The notes under the pieces are model-generated. The model made no database searches. It was not told the DNA's origin and saw only the letters and a program-made list of their open reading frames with translations. This document shows positions 10,964 through 22,299 of a DNA stretch of 64,000 nucleotides, piece after piece. Positions within the stretch are counted from its first letter, which is position 1, and each line of letters opens with the position of its first letter. Both the position numbers and the translations under genes were made by a program. The stretch is from assembly GCA_950295325.1 (NCBI GenBank), contig OX485808.1, positions 39,266,527 to 39,330,526 on the forward strand, given 5' to 3'. Source of the DNA: Polytrichum commune (Eukaryota; Streptophyta; Polytrichopsida; Polytrichales; Polytrichaceae).

Positions 10964-11619
10964 ACTGTCGTTCGAGCAATACCATGACAACTTTCACATC
11001 TGGTGAAACTCTTCGAAGGACTACGCCTAAGTCAAACTGAAAGTGATTCTAAGCTTCACATCGATCTCAATATTCAAGCACACATGCAATGCAACGAGAT
11101 AAGAATGCATTGGATTAGGCATCAATTTAACCGTTTGCAGGGCGACAATGTAGTGCAGAACACAACAAACCAGATCATATATTTCCGGCAGTACATAGGA
11201 CGTTCTACCAGACACGTCTCACCAGTCGAGAACGGTTGTGTTACCCGGCATAGTTTGATTTCCCGGGCGGATTGAGTAGTGCAGATTTGAAATATCCAGA
11301 TCCGCACATATAGGATCTTAGTGCACTACGGTGCCGTCTTCACTACACTCGCTCTCAATATCCCTATGGAGCTCATATTTTGAATTCGTAGTGCAGAGTA
11401 CTCCGTCCGTTAAGAAAGTTCTTTTTTTTTCCGTCCATCGTTGATGATAACTGCAACTCTTCATTAGCGGGACCGAAATCGGGCCCGCTCTGACGCCGTG
11501 GTCAAATATCGGGTGTACCTTCCGGGGCCCGTTCCACGAACCGGGTCCAGTATCCACGGCTCGAGACCCAGCGCCGGGCTGCAAAAAACCCTAATGATAG
11601 AAGTTCGATGGGGGGATAT

Positions 11620-11950
11620 TAACGCGACGCGGTGAGAGAGACGAAATCGTAGCCGTCAATCAGCGAATCTCAGCCGTTGCGATGAGGACAGCTGGCCCAT
11701 GCTCGAGAAACCAGGTCTGTGCAGACTCATCAGTCCCGACTTCGAATCCGACTAAGCAATTAAATTACTTCGTAAATGAAAAGTTAAAAATAAATGATGA
11801 CGGCCCTTGCACGCAAACGCAAAAGGGACCCGGACAATGCGACTACAGTCAGGCTAACTCCAAACCTTGACAATTTAATAGCACATTTTGGGAATGGCAA
11901 AAAGTCATATTATTGGAAACCTACAACAATATGTGCAATTAAGTTGCCTT
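11620..11950. repeat. Diverged duplicated block, copy A1
   Basis: About 330 bp that aligns with 14,845-15,180 in the same orientation. Shared landmarks include a GAGACAAAATC-like start, CAGCCGTTGC/CAGCCGCTGC, GGCCCATGCT, GTGCAGACTCA, a GGGACCCGGACAA segment, CTACAGTCAGGCTAACTCC and CCTTGACAATT. Divergence is substantial, with small indels. No coding capacity is seen. The homology continues discontinuously (12,250-12,690 with 16,960-17,370), so the whole 11.6-13 kb stretch seems related to 14.8-17.5 kb. Confidence 0.75.
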
Positions 11951-12249
11951 TGTGACTACGTTGCCTCTTCACTCATGCAAAATAAATGTGGGTCAAAATC
12001 ATATTATAAAAATTTATAATTATGTTGATTGATACGTTTAGAAATATTTTTTAAATACATGTTATGCAATTTTTGTGGTGATTATACTCAAAATAGTGTG
12101 GAAATATGATATATTCGTGTTGGGCGACCTTACTATTGCACATACTGGTGTGCAACATAAAGGTATGTGATGTGAGTGTGGGGCCCATGACAATGAAGAA
12201 AGTGTCATAGGTCACATTATTTCTGTAGTATACATCTAATCCCATGGAA

Positions 12250-12690
12250 GTTTATTATCAAGTTACTATCTTGGGGCACAAGGTCTATCATGAATGGGCT
12301 GGTATTCTTAGAATGTATAAAACAAATAGCTCGTATTATTACAAAAGCTTTAATAAATTGTAACTAGACAATACATCAATTTGAAAGAGTTATAATATTA
12401 ATTTGGTCCATGATTTTTTTTAATTATTTTCAAAACTACACTATATATATATATATATATAATGTAGTTGTGAATTGTATTAATATGATATTTGGGACCA
12501 AATCATTGCAAAATTCCATACTACTTGAAATGCAAAATTTCTCACATAATATCACGCATTTTATCACCAACTATAAAATGAGGCTCAAAGGTTAGAGAAT
12601 AAAAACTATGTAAAGTGTAGATGTTGAGATTGCTCTAAAAATCACATCCATATGGTTGGTGGCTTATAATGACTTGATGAACTCCTTTTC
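12250..12690. repeat. Diverged duplicated block, copy B1
   Basis: Resembles 16,960-17,370. Shared stretches include TGTAAC.AGACAA.A..TCAA.TTGAAAGAG, the following GTCCATGAT-like part, and TATGGTTGGTG.C..ATGA.GACTTGATGAACTCC. A (TA)n run at about 12,441-12,462 lies inside. Together with A1/A2 it defines an old segmental or element duplication, with later insertions in the second copy. Nothing coding is seen. Confidence 0.65.
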
Positions 12691-12839
12691 CATATCACCA
12701 CAACACTTAATAGACGCTTGAGAATGCATTATGCTTGCCAACTAGGTTAGTCACCTATAACATGCAAATAGTTGATGAAATGAGGGTAGATGTGTGCGCA
12801 CATATATGAAAGCCACATTCTTCAAGAGGATTTTTTTTC

Positions 12840-14290
12840 TTTACATTAAGTGTAAATACAAGTTTGCACTTGACCCATCATGTGGTCAAGAATACAACCC
12901 TTTTCTTTTCCCATGCTAAATGATCTTGGCATGGGGGGGGGGGGGGATCATAGTGGCAAGTGCTATTGACCCAACTTTCAATATGATTAAACGGACAATA
13001 GGACTCATTTGAGAAACAAAAAATATGTCGTATTATTGAAAATTCACAATCTTATCAATCCAAACTTTGGAAGTACTTCTCCCTTACTGCTTGAGGCTTC
13101 ACAAACTCTTGAGCGAATCAATAAAATTTCATAAATGAAACTTTATTCTTTACCGATTTTCATGGGTCTTACATAATCTGACTTGGTAATATGACAGATT
13201 GGATCTCAAATTGTTATACTACAAAAGTTGCAAATAAATTGGAATCAAAAAGTTTGGTTGACAAAAAAATATATTGTATTGGATGAGATAGGACATCAAT
13301 TCACATAGTTTAACCTTTTAAAAACTAACCAACCCAAAGTGGATTGCATGTGTTTTTTAAGGCCACTTGTAAGTTAGTGAAAATGATTTTTTTTGGTTGA
13401 GTTTTTTTCCACTTGAGTTCCATTATCATCACCTCTATCTAATGGTTTGTAAGAATCTATTACCAACATTCTCATATAGACTTTGAAGCGCTTAGACATC
13501 AACTTGATTTTCAAAAATAATCATCAAAGGAATTGTGTAAGTCTCCAATTACCATCACACTAGACTATTTCAATATATGCATGAGCTATTCCCCATTGTC
13601 CATGAACCAATCACCTAGAAGAAACTTCACTTACTTGAAGACTTTGCTTCACTCGGTATTCCCCGCACAACATGTGAGGAGCATTCTCAAAGCCATCCTC
13701 GATGTGTTTTTATCAATGCCATGTTTCATTTGCCTAGATTGGTTCAAATACACGTGCCTTGTTTATAATTGATACAAGTTTCTTAGACATGGCTTCATCA
13801 AAGCTCTGGATTTTATTTTTGGTTGCTTTTACAATTACATATGACATCATCGAGATTATGAAACTCATAATGAAATTGAGGGTACCCACTAAGCTCCATT
13901 TTTTTTCACATGGTCTAGTATTGAGGTCTAGTGCATGTTTGGCCCATGTTTGAACACCTATAATATGCTATCGGCGTACACTAAAGTTATGATGAAGACT
14001 AAACACGTAGTTCATACTAAAGTTACTTCCCACGTCACTTTGGTTCCCATGTTCCCATCTATCCAAGTTGAATGAAAGTAAATTTATTATCTCAACTTTA
14101 GTTCATTCAAGGCATACTAGATCTCGAGCTCCAACCCCAAGTCCAAGAGAGAGTTGAAAACCATGCCTATATTGAAATCTAATATATGGTATTCATCTTA
14201 CGCCAAGCATCCTATTTCAAGCCACATAAAATAACACCATTGTCAGAATATGTTTGCTATTTCGTAAGTGAAGTGACAATTCACTAAGGA
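12840..14290. other. AT-rich stretch without recognisable gene
   Basis: No supported coding region, RNA gene or TE domain. It contains a poly-G run at about 12,934-12,947. Short open frames around 13,533-13,950 have low-complexity, AT-driven composition and no homologous motif that I recognise. Confidence 0.6.
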
Positions 14291-14291
14291 C

Positions 14292-14435
14292 TGGTTCACA
14301 TGGGGTCCCAAGTCCCAACTTTTGAGCTCAACCCAACTCTCAACACAAGTCCCGAGCCTCACCTCCAAAAGGCGTTGTCATGTGAGCATCCATGTCATAC
14401 TTGGGACCTAGGACTTGGACCCCGTGTGAAGTGGT
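14292..14435. repeat. Small foldback (MITE-like) sequence
   Basis: The left end reads TTCACATGGGGTCCCAAGTC and the right end reads GGACTTGGACCCCGTGTGAA, which are inverted repeats of each other with few mismatches and enclose about 100 bp. A second set of TTGGGACTTAGGACTTGGGA-like words follows at about 14,490-14,525. The target duplication is not clear. Confidence 0.55.
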
Positions 14436-14844
14436 AAGTCCCAACTTCCATGCTCTCAACGGTTAAGATTGCACGGATTGACCTCAAGTGACTTGGGACT
14501 TAGGACTTGGGACCAGACTTGGGACCAATTTACTTGCCTCTTTGCAAAAATGTAACTAATTATTTACAAGGTATAAAATCACAAAATAACTTGCATTCCT
14601 CATCATTTCGTCTACTCCATCTCTGGAAAAATATCGCACAAAATTCCAAACCACTAGTTTTGACCGAATCGACTCAATTTCACCACTTTTCCGTATAATA
14701 TCTACCTTAGATCTCATTCATATCAGCATAACATGACCCTAGTGAGCGGTTGAATGGACGTGATCGACTTATGGATGCCTCGACCCTAAAAGGCCCAAGT
14801 TCAAATGCGATGTTGGAAGGCTAACTTAGACAAGCGTTGAAGGA

Positions 14845-15180
14845 GCAAGGTGATAGAGACAAAATCTGGGCCGTCGGATCACTTCAATCTCAGCCGCTGC
14901 AAATTCAGACAGCCGGCCCATGCTTCCCAGATTCCAGGCCCTGTGCAGACTCAGCAAGTCCCCAATTCAAAATCCCGACTACGGAAACAAATTGATTATA
15001 CATGAAAATTTTAACTATGGTGACCGGCCTATTAAGCAACCAGGAATTACAGGGACCCGGACAACATCACTACAGTCAGGCTAACTCCGAACCTTGACAA
15101 TTCAATGGCACATTTGGGCACCAGCAAAAACATTGTATTCTCCGAAACCTACAATGATATGTGCAATCAGCTTGCCCAAC
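14845..15180. repeat. Diverged duplicated block, copy A2
   Basis: Counterpart of 11,620-11,950 in the same orientation, at an offset of about 3.2 kb. Ends are gradual. After 15,200 the two copies lose similarity until the B blocks, which here are pushed further downstream by extra DNA that includes the MITE at 16,227. Confidence 0.75.
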
Positions 15181-16226
15181 GCTAATTTATCGCCATTCCA
15201 CACTATTTTGGAACTGTGTTAGGAAATTGTATAACCACAATATCAACATACTTGAATTGAATGTGAATTACATATTTCCTCTGATTACTATACGGACGAT
15301 TAAACAAACTTGTGTAATTTTGTGATCTAATTTTCACCCAAGGTAATATGCATGGGTAAATAGGCAACCTGATTACATGTATGATTGTACACGATATAAG
15401 TTAGGTATATGATTTAGTGTGGGTCACATTAAATTAACATGCACCCACGACAATGAACTACACTAGATGATTCTATTCACGTGGGTGGACAATAAGCATG
15501 GAGGTAAATAATGTGGGCCATCCTAATTGCATGGTCATGGTGAAAATAATGTAGGTCCAAGGCTCCGGGTCTTCACCTCAATCTTCCTTGAGACTGTTGA
15601 CCAACACCTTCCATTAGATGATAGTCACGTACATCGAAAATAGCGTAATATATAATACACACCCACATCAATCTCGTAGAAAAATAATCAGTGCAACTCA
15701 TGCTAATGTTAGACTAGAGATTTGGAATGGGTCGAAAAATAACGTGGCCCATACCAATTCTCATTATGAGAATTATTGTGGGCTTTAGAGAATTATTTGG
15801 ACCCACACTAATAAATCTATTTAGTGTAAACCATTTAAGGTATTTAGTGTCACGTACACTATTTGCAAAGGGCCTAAACTAGATGCCTAGAGGTCTCAAA
15901 GTGTCACACCTTCTAATTGCCAATATGATTCTATTTGTCAACATAAGTAACTTCTTCAAGTGAAAACAACTACATTGTGACATTTAGAGTAGCACATCAA
16001 GATACTTTAGATGATAGTCTTGCGTTTTAGTTTGCAAAAGGGAGGTCTTTTTGAGCGTACTAATGGTAAATGTCATGTGTTTGCATTGTAGTATGTAAGA
16101 GGAAGATATTCTTGAACATACTAATGGCCAATGTCATTTGTGTACACTTTAGTCAACTTGTAGACCATTGTGTAGCAAAAGCATGCACCTCATAAAACTA
16201 TTGCACATACTCATGCCAACATATTA

Positions 16227-16763
16227 GGGCCGCTTTACACCTAGAGGCCGGGCCAATTCCCCTTGAGGCCGATTACATGAAATTTTAGCCCCTTTTGGGT
16301 TGGAGGCCGGCGTCAACTACACATTATAATAAGATTATAATGGGGGCCAATTTTCCCATATGTAAAGGCCTTAGGGCCAAGAAGCTAGGCCGATTCAATA
16401 AATCTAGCATAATCCAACGGATCTAGCATAATCTAGCATAGAGGCGTTCATATTTCCACATAATCCAATGAATATGGTTCTCTAAAAGAATCATTTTTTA
16501 TTTTTATTTTTAAATTCTTTTTTGAAATTTGACATTGGCCCCGAGGCCAAGAATTGGCCTTCGATTTTGGGTGCACCCAATTCAATGAGCTCGGGTTGTG
16601 TCATACCATGCATTTTTTGATTAAAAAATTCATACCACCAAATCGGCCCGGCCTCTAGGTGTAAAGGGGTTGGGACCGATTTCAGCCTTTTGACCAATCA
16701 CAAGTGAGGATTTCAAGCCTCTTACACAACAAATTGACCCAGCCTCTAGGTAAAAAGCGGCCC
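16227..16763. mobile_element. Tourist-like MITE (PIF/Harbinger-type), 537 bp
   Basis: The ends are inverted repeats of about 31 bp. The left starts GGGCCGCTTTACACCTAGAG, and the right ends in the complement of GGGCCGCTTTTTACCTAGAG. Direct TTA copies flank the element (16,224-16,226 and 16,764-16,766), which is the 3-bp target duplication of PIF/Harbinger elements. An additional inverted copy of the left end lies inside at about 16,645-16,672, so the right side looks duplicated or nested. No transposase is encoded, so an autonomous Harbinger would have to mobilise it. Confidence 0.85.
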
Positions 16764-16959
16764 TTAGTAATCGCAGTTGAACACAAAGTGTCATGAGGTG
16801 ACACTTATGACAAAGTTATTAATCATCAATGTAACCTAGTATACACCTCGAAATAGGGTAAGTGACACTATTATGCATGTGACACTAGATACCATAAATG
16901 GTGTTGTTATTGTAGGTCACATAATCTTTTTAGTAACACCTATTCTCATGAATGTGTAC

Positions 16960-17370
16960 TATCGTGGAAGAATATGCCATATTATGAAGGGGTTAGTACT
17001 TATTAGAACATGAAAGTAGTACACATTATGTTAAGAGCTTCATTGAGTTGTAACAAGACAACATGTCAACTTGAAAGAGCTTGAATATTGATGTGTCCCA
17101 TGATAAATGTTTGACATGCTGATTCCTAATGCCACATTTAAAAATAAATAAAAAATGGTGTAGCCAAAATTCTATTGTTGCAAAATTTAGGACTGAGTTG
17201 TAGGAATATCCCGGTTCCCGTGCTACTTGAGTTGCAATCCTTGCTTACATTTACATCTCACAATGTTCACTTATTATGAAAGGAAGCCTAGAAAATGAAA
17301 ACTTGTGAAGTGAAGTTGTTGATCATATCATATTTCTATGGTTGGTGTCCTATGATGACTTGATGAACTC
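16960..17370. repeat. Diverged duplicated block, copy B2
   Basis: Counterpart of 12,250-12,690. See that entry for shared landmarks. It ends near the shared GACTTGATGAACTCC segment. No coding content. Confidence 0.6.
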
Positions 17371-17399
17371 CATGTAAGCATTTTGAGCAAATTTAAATT

Positions 17400-20000
17400 G
17401 AATCGATTCATTGTAATTCTTTATTCTTAGGTTTGAGTTGTTTTTATGTATGTATGATAGGAGATCCCAATACAAGACATGTTTTTTTTCAGATGATAGA
17501 GGCATCAGAAGCGGAGCAAAAAAATCACTATCCTATTGGTTGTCACTTCATTTAGCCATGTCCATTTGAAAATATTTTCAACAAGATAAATAAAATTTTC
17601 AAATCGGAATTGTATTCATTTTCTCCATAGTTTTTGAAGGTCAAACACAAAATGCTCGTAATGAAAGAAACACAAAACCCAACCATGCCGACCTTTTACA
17701 ACCATATATTCGAAAGGGTGATGCAAGGGTGGTTCAAACCCGAGGGCCTTAAGCCACATCCCACATGAACTTTGAGGTTAAACTCCATAAGGACTGAAGA
17801 ACACTTGGATGGATGACTCTTCCTTCCGGTGCACCCTACCACCTATAGTCCACTCAATCATAGCGGGGTATCTGGGTGTACCATATATTTTCAACTATCC
17901 GTGTAAAAACTAGGGACCCACCCACCGTGTAGGTGCGGGTTGACTTCTTTGTGCCTACATATTTAACGTGCTCAACTTTGAAAGTGGCATGATAGTCGGG
18001 TCCCAACATGATTATTAATTCGAGCACCAAGAAATAGGCGTTATTATGTAGAGAAGTTTGCTAAGGGAAAATACGGGAGTTTCTAGCTGCAACTAGCATA
18101 AGCCAATTATAGGAGGAATCTAAACTTTGAAAGGAAACATGAGAGTGTGAAAATGTGAGAGAAAATACGTTGGGAGAGGAAGACTTCTCCCTTTTCCTTT
18201 ATATATCCATTCGCACTCTAAACAACCAAATAGCTAACTTTAGACAACTCACTATCTTTAGACAATTCCTAGCTTTAAACAACTAACTTTTTAACTTTAA
18301 ATAATCAACTCTAGACAACTCACTATCTTTAGACAACTATCAAACTTTAAACAAATAACTTTCTACTTTTAGGTGAGTTATCTACATGGAAACTAAGCCT
18401 AGGGTAGATGTGTCTCAAGTGGACACTTTTTTGAGGGCCACTTCACCCATGAGACAAGATCATGACCATGTAATTGTGAAGGTCCTTGAATTTTATCGAA
18501 AGGTTGTACCACTAACATGGTCTGTCGACTTTGTGTTAGGTCTATCTCTTGCAGGTGGGCCTAACTCAAATTCCATTCGACCATGAAACAATATGTACAG
18601 TTTGCCATGGAAAAATCCATGTAGATTTTTCATCCATGATAAATAATAATAATAATAATGTTGGATCCTTAGTAAGCCTTGAGCTTCTAATGTGAAGTGA
18701 ACTTGGACAATCTTTGCCTTTTTGACCAATGAGAGATCTTAGATTGCAATGGACATGGGCCTTCAGTCTCGCATGTGCAGTGGCCCTCGGGTTGAAGCCT
18801 TCTTGTGGGAGATCTTCAACACTCATATTTTTTTCCAATACTTGCAAATGTTTGTGGAGGAGATAGCAAAAATCAAATATCAATTCGGGGTTTGTAAAAA
18901 TCTAAATTTATGAATTTTTAAATAAAATATGTTTTTATCTAGAAATAGCTCATGTAGTCTCCCCCAATGGACGATTGCCTAGGACTCATATGTTGGTAGT
19001 GAATCGTTCATAAGTTGAACGATAATCTTTTGAAATTGATTTGATAACTCATAATAACTTTGAATGACCCTAAAATACCAAAGAGCGCTCTCTATTTCAA
19101 TTTTGGGTGAAAACGTTTGGATGCAAACTAAAGAGCTCTCTTTATTGCAATGTATGCAAACTAAAAAAAAAAAGATGAAATGGAGAGCCCTCTATGGTAG
19201 TCGAGTGCAACCACACTAAATTCAAATAATGAACCACAACCTTGTGTGGGGCAAGTTTCAACTTCATTGGATGAGAGATACGATTGTATGTTACATGCAT
19301 ATTGACCTAAACTTATTCACCTTGAGGATGAAATCGTATGAATCAATTGATGCAAGAGACTTGTTATATTTTGTAAACAAGAAATTTGCATGTGTCTATT
19401 TTGGAATAAATTTAGCTTACGTTTTGGAGTATGTACTAATTCTATTGTAAACTTCTTAACAAATAGTATAAATAGGTGGCTTTTGAATCTAACTGTGCAT
19501 AACATTATACATTTGACTCTATGCGTTGGGTGGGGCCTGGAATAGGATTCTATTCACAATTGAACTCTATTTATTATGCTAGCACAACACTACACTAGCA
19601 TATCTAGGCTAAAAAACTTGGGTGAAACAATGCACTTATATTATTATAATGAAATGGCTAATAATAACTAAATAATGTTATGTAAATTGATGTCCAATTG
19701 TATTAAAGTTATTCCACATGAGTGTGCCTTCACAACCTCGAGACTAAGCAATATAGTAAAGTTCATTATGTAAGGTAAATAATTGTAACTACATATTGCA
19801 GGGCCACCTTTTACCACGGTCCATTTCCAAAGGCACACTATTTGCAAGCAATGTGATGGAGGAGACCACAACCCCACTCAAAATATAATAAAGAAGGGAG
19901 GTGGTGGTGGGGTCGTTGGTGAAGCCGTTACCTTGCCATTTCAAAAGCAGTCAGTTGTAAACAATGGCATATTGAGTGGATGGTTCAGGATGGTATGGGA
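17400..20000. other. Gene-free stretch with a short tandem repeat
   Basis: I see no gene here. At 18,225-18,375 there are irregular tandem copies of a CTTTAGACAACTCAC/CTTTAAACAACTAAC-type unit (about 15-20 bp), and at 18,645-18,660 a short TAA microsatellite. Open frames in the stretch are short and unconvincing. Confidence 0.6.
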
Positions 20001-20004
20001 TCAA

Positions 20005-20215
20005 TGTCCGGGGATATTTTTGAACATAATCAGTCGGGATTCCAGTGTTTCCAAGTCCAACCGATTACAACCTGACATCTTTTGATTTTTCTTTATTAAT
20101 TTAAAAGTACATTTGCTAAATTACTCTAAAATGATCGATAATTTTTCTGAAGTCGTGAATTTCAATCGGTTATTTTTCAAACTCAATCGGTTCATCCCCG
20201 TTCATTGCCTGGGTG
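20005..20215 (+). repeat. ~210-bp dispersed repeat, copy 1
   Basis: First of four same-strand copies of a repeat. It opens with GTCCGGGGATATTTTTG, then has AGTGTTTCCAAGTCCAACCG and TGACATCTTTTGAT, and ends with paired AATCGGTTATTTTTCAAACTC and AATCGGTTCATC words. It contains AACCGGTT-related palindromes. A poly-G run follows at about 20,240-20,258. No terminal repeats or Pol III boxes are evident, so its class is unknown. Confidence 0.75.
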
Positions 20216-21896
20216 CAACATGCTGGGGTGGTATGGGCCCTCGGGGGGGGGGGGGGGGTAGTGTGTTAAAAAGTTAAGGATATAGGTGCGAACAACCATT
20301 ATTTTAGAGGGGGGTATTACTTTCAATTCTCTTCTTTTTTTCAAATGCTATCATTATGTAAATTTCTACTTTGGGTTAATGGAAAAATGGCTTGCATTAC
20401 TTATAATTCCAAATTACCTATTATTCCATACCCTATAGTACTTTAAAGATGTCCAGTGCCATTTTTGATACCCTATATTATTCTTAAGTTCATTTATAAT
20501 TTTTTGCCCCCATGTTTTTAAAATACCCTATCATTTGTTCGCACGTATATTGCTACTCCAACCAATGACTACCCCCCGAGTATGGGCCCATACTAGTAGA
20601 AGTACATTAGGTCCCAGTTCTTAAGGTTTGATATCCTACGTGGTAATAAGTGCCAAGGAGTTGGGACTTTGTAAACAGTTGGAATATTCAAAGGCACAGA
20701 CCCAGCCCAATGTTAAGGCATTAAAAGTTTAGTCATAATAAACTAATTAAGCACTTCATCTTAAAGTATCAATGTGTATATTTTTCATACATCTGAGAAT
20801 TGAAGTTGTCTATTGTGTTCAAAAGATCGATTCCAAAACTTCATTGATTATCAATGTTTCATGAAGTGATCACATGTAAGGATATATATATTTTGTGACA
20901 ATTTTACCATTCAGAGAACATTGAGTGTGATTTCCATTCACTCTTTGGTAATTATGCTCCTTATGACTGTGGCCATGCTCATATCAAGCTATTCATCGAA
21001 GTAATGAGATGTGTGTTTATGAAAAAATTGTCAAGTAATTGTTTCTTATCATGATATGGGATGATCAAAATATTTGTCTGATTTATAAACATATGGTTGT
21101 GATCCTAAGATGCTAGGTGCATTATAGATCTTAATATGTGCAATATCCCCTCATCCTCATTTAAGGTTAGATGTTAATGGACTCACTCTCCATGCATTTC
21201 AAAAATATCCTTCATAATTGAACCCAAAAGCAACCGCTTCACAAATCCACTACTAGTTCTTAAAATATTTCCATCTCATTCTTGTTTTTTATGATTCTAC
21301 AACACATGCCAACAATAAAAACAACATCATCAATTCAACATCTTGTTGAAAAATAAGCACTTATTGCAATGACAAAATGCCAACAATTATATGCCACTGC
21401 AACCACTTCACAACCATGAGGATAGAGAACAAAAAAGATTGGATTTTCTTCTTGTAACCATGCCTAAGAAATTAAGTAAGAGTGAAATTTTGGAATCCAA
21501 GTTGCTAAGTGGATAAGGCAAGGCTTGAGACTTTGTAACATGTATAAATCTTGGGCCTTGCAACTAAGACTTTGCCCTTCGCATGATGACACCCCAAGTC
21601 TTATTAAATGTGTTTTTGGTTTTCCCGGTTCTTATTCACTTCAATGACCCCATGAAGTTGGACATTTCACCTTAGAGTGGACTATAGAACTTGGGACAAT
21701 GCAAACAAAATTGCAATAATTGCACAACGGAATGCATAAGCCTACGACATAATCAAGTGTAAACTAATCGCCACTAGTGGTATAGACCTTGTAGACCTAA
21801 ATGTGAATCGAAAGGCTACACTAGACGTTTGTATTTAGTGAGCTTGCTGGGAAATTTGGTTTGCCTGCTTAATATTGTATACTTACACTAAACATC

Positions 21897-22105
21897 AGTG
21901 TTCGGGGAGATTTTTGGGCATAATTGGTCAAGGTTGTAGTGTTTCCAAGTCCGACCGGTTACATGTTGTCATTCTTGTGGTTCTTCTCTAAAAATGTGAG
22001 AGGTATATTCCATGGATTCTTCTAAAGTCTTGAACTTCAACCAATTGCTTTAAAAACTCAATCAATTCATTTGTAACTAGCGGTTAGTTTTCCACGTTCA
22101 TTGTT
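21897..22105 (+). repeat. ~210-bp dispersed repeat, copy 2
   Basis: Same order of landmarks as at 20,005: GTGTTCGGGGAGATTTTTGG, GTGTTTCCAAGTCCGACCGG, GTCTTGAACTTCAACC, ACTCAATCAATTCAT and CCACGTTCATTG. It has mutated CCGGTT words relative to the 24.4-kb copy. Confidence 0.75.
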
Positions 22106-22299
22106 AATCATATGACCTAGTGTTTTCCACACTTTTCATCATTGACACAATTCAATTGTCTTGCACTCACTAAGCCACAATTGGATGATGCTATATGACG
22201 TGTCATTGAACATTGCTTTAATCAATATGCAATATCAAATTTAATGCCACATTAAATGGTCTTGAATGTAGTGACCAAAGGGCATGTGGGTGGGGGTGG

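Larger units (their letters stand above)
272..11395. mobile_element. Mutator-like element (MULE) with protease gene
   Basis: This span is bounded by the first and last of 19 copies of TGCACTAC/GTAGTGCA. It contains a Ulp1-like protease gene (+), a small gene (+) and a MULE transposase gene (-). MULEs with a second Ulp1/C48 gene are known from plants (for example Kaonashi-type elements). I could not find long terminal inverted repeats at either side, so the true ends are uncertain: the left end may lie beyond the window, and the right end lies between 11,395 and about 11,620. An element of the non-TIR (VANDAL-like) kind would fit. Several in-frame stops show that this copy is probably no longer autonomous. 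Confidence 0.75.

Noticed and set aside
11400-11435. TACTCCGTCCGTT resembling a Stowaway MITE end
   Set aside because: Only one end is found, without a TA duplication or an inverted partner; probably chance.
16491-16697. A 68-codon - frame as a small gene
   Set aside because: It lies entirely inside the Tourist-like MITE and reads through its terminal repeat.
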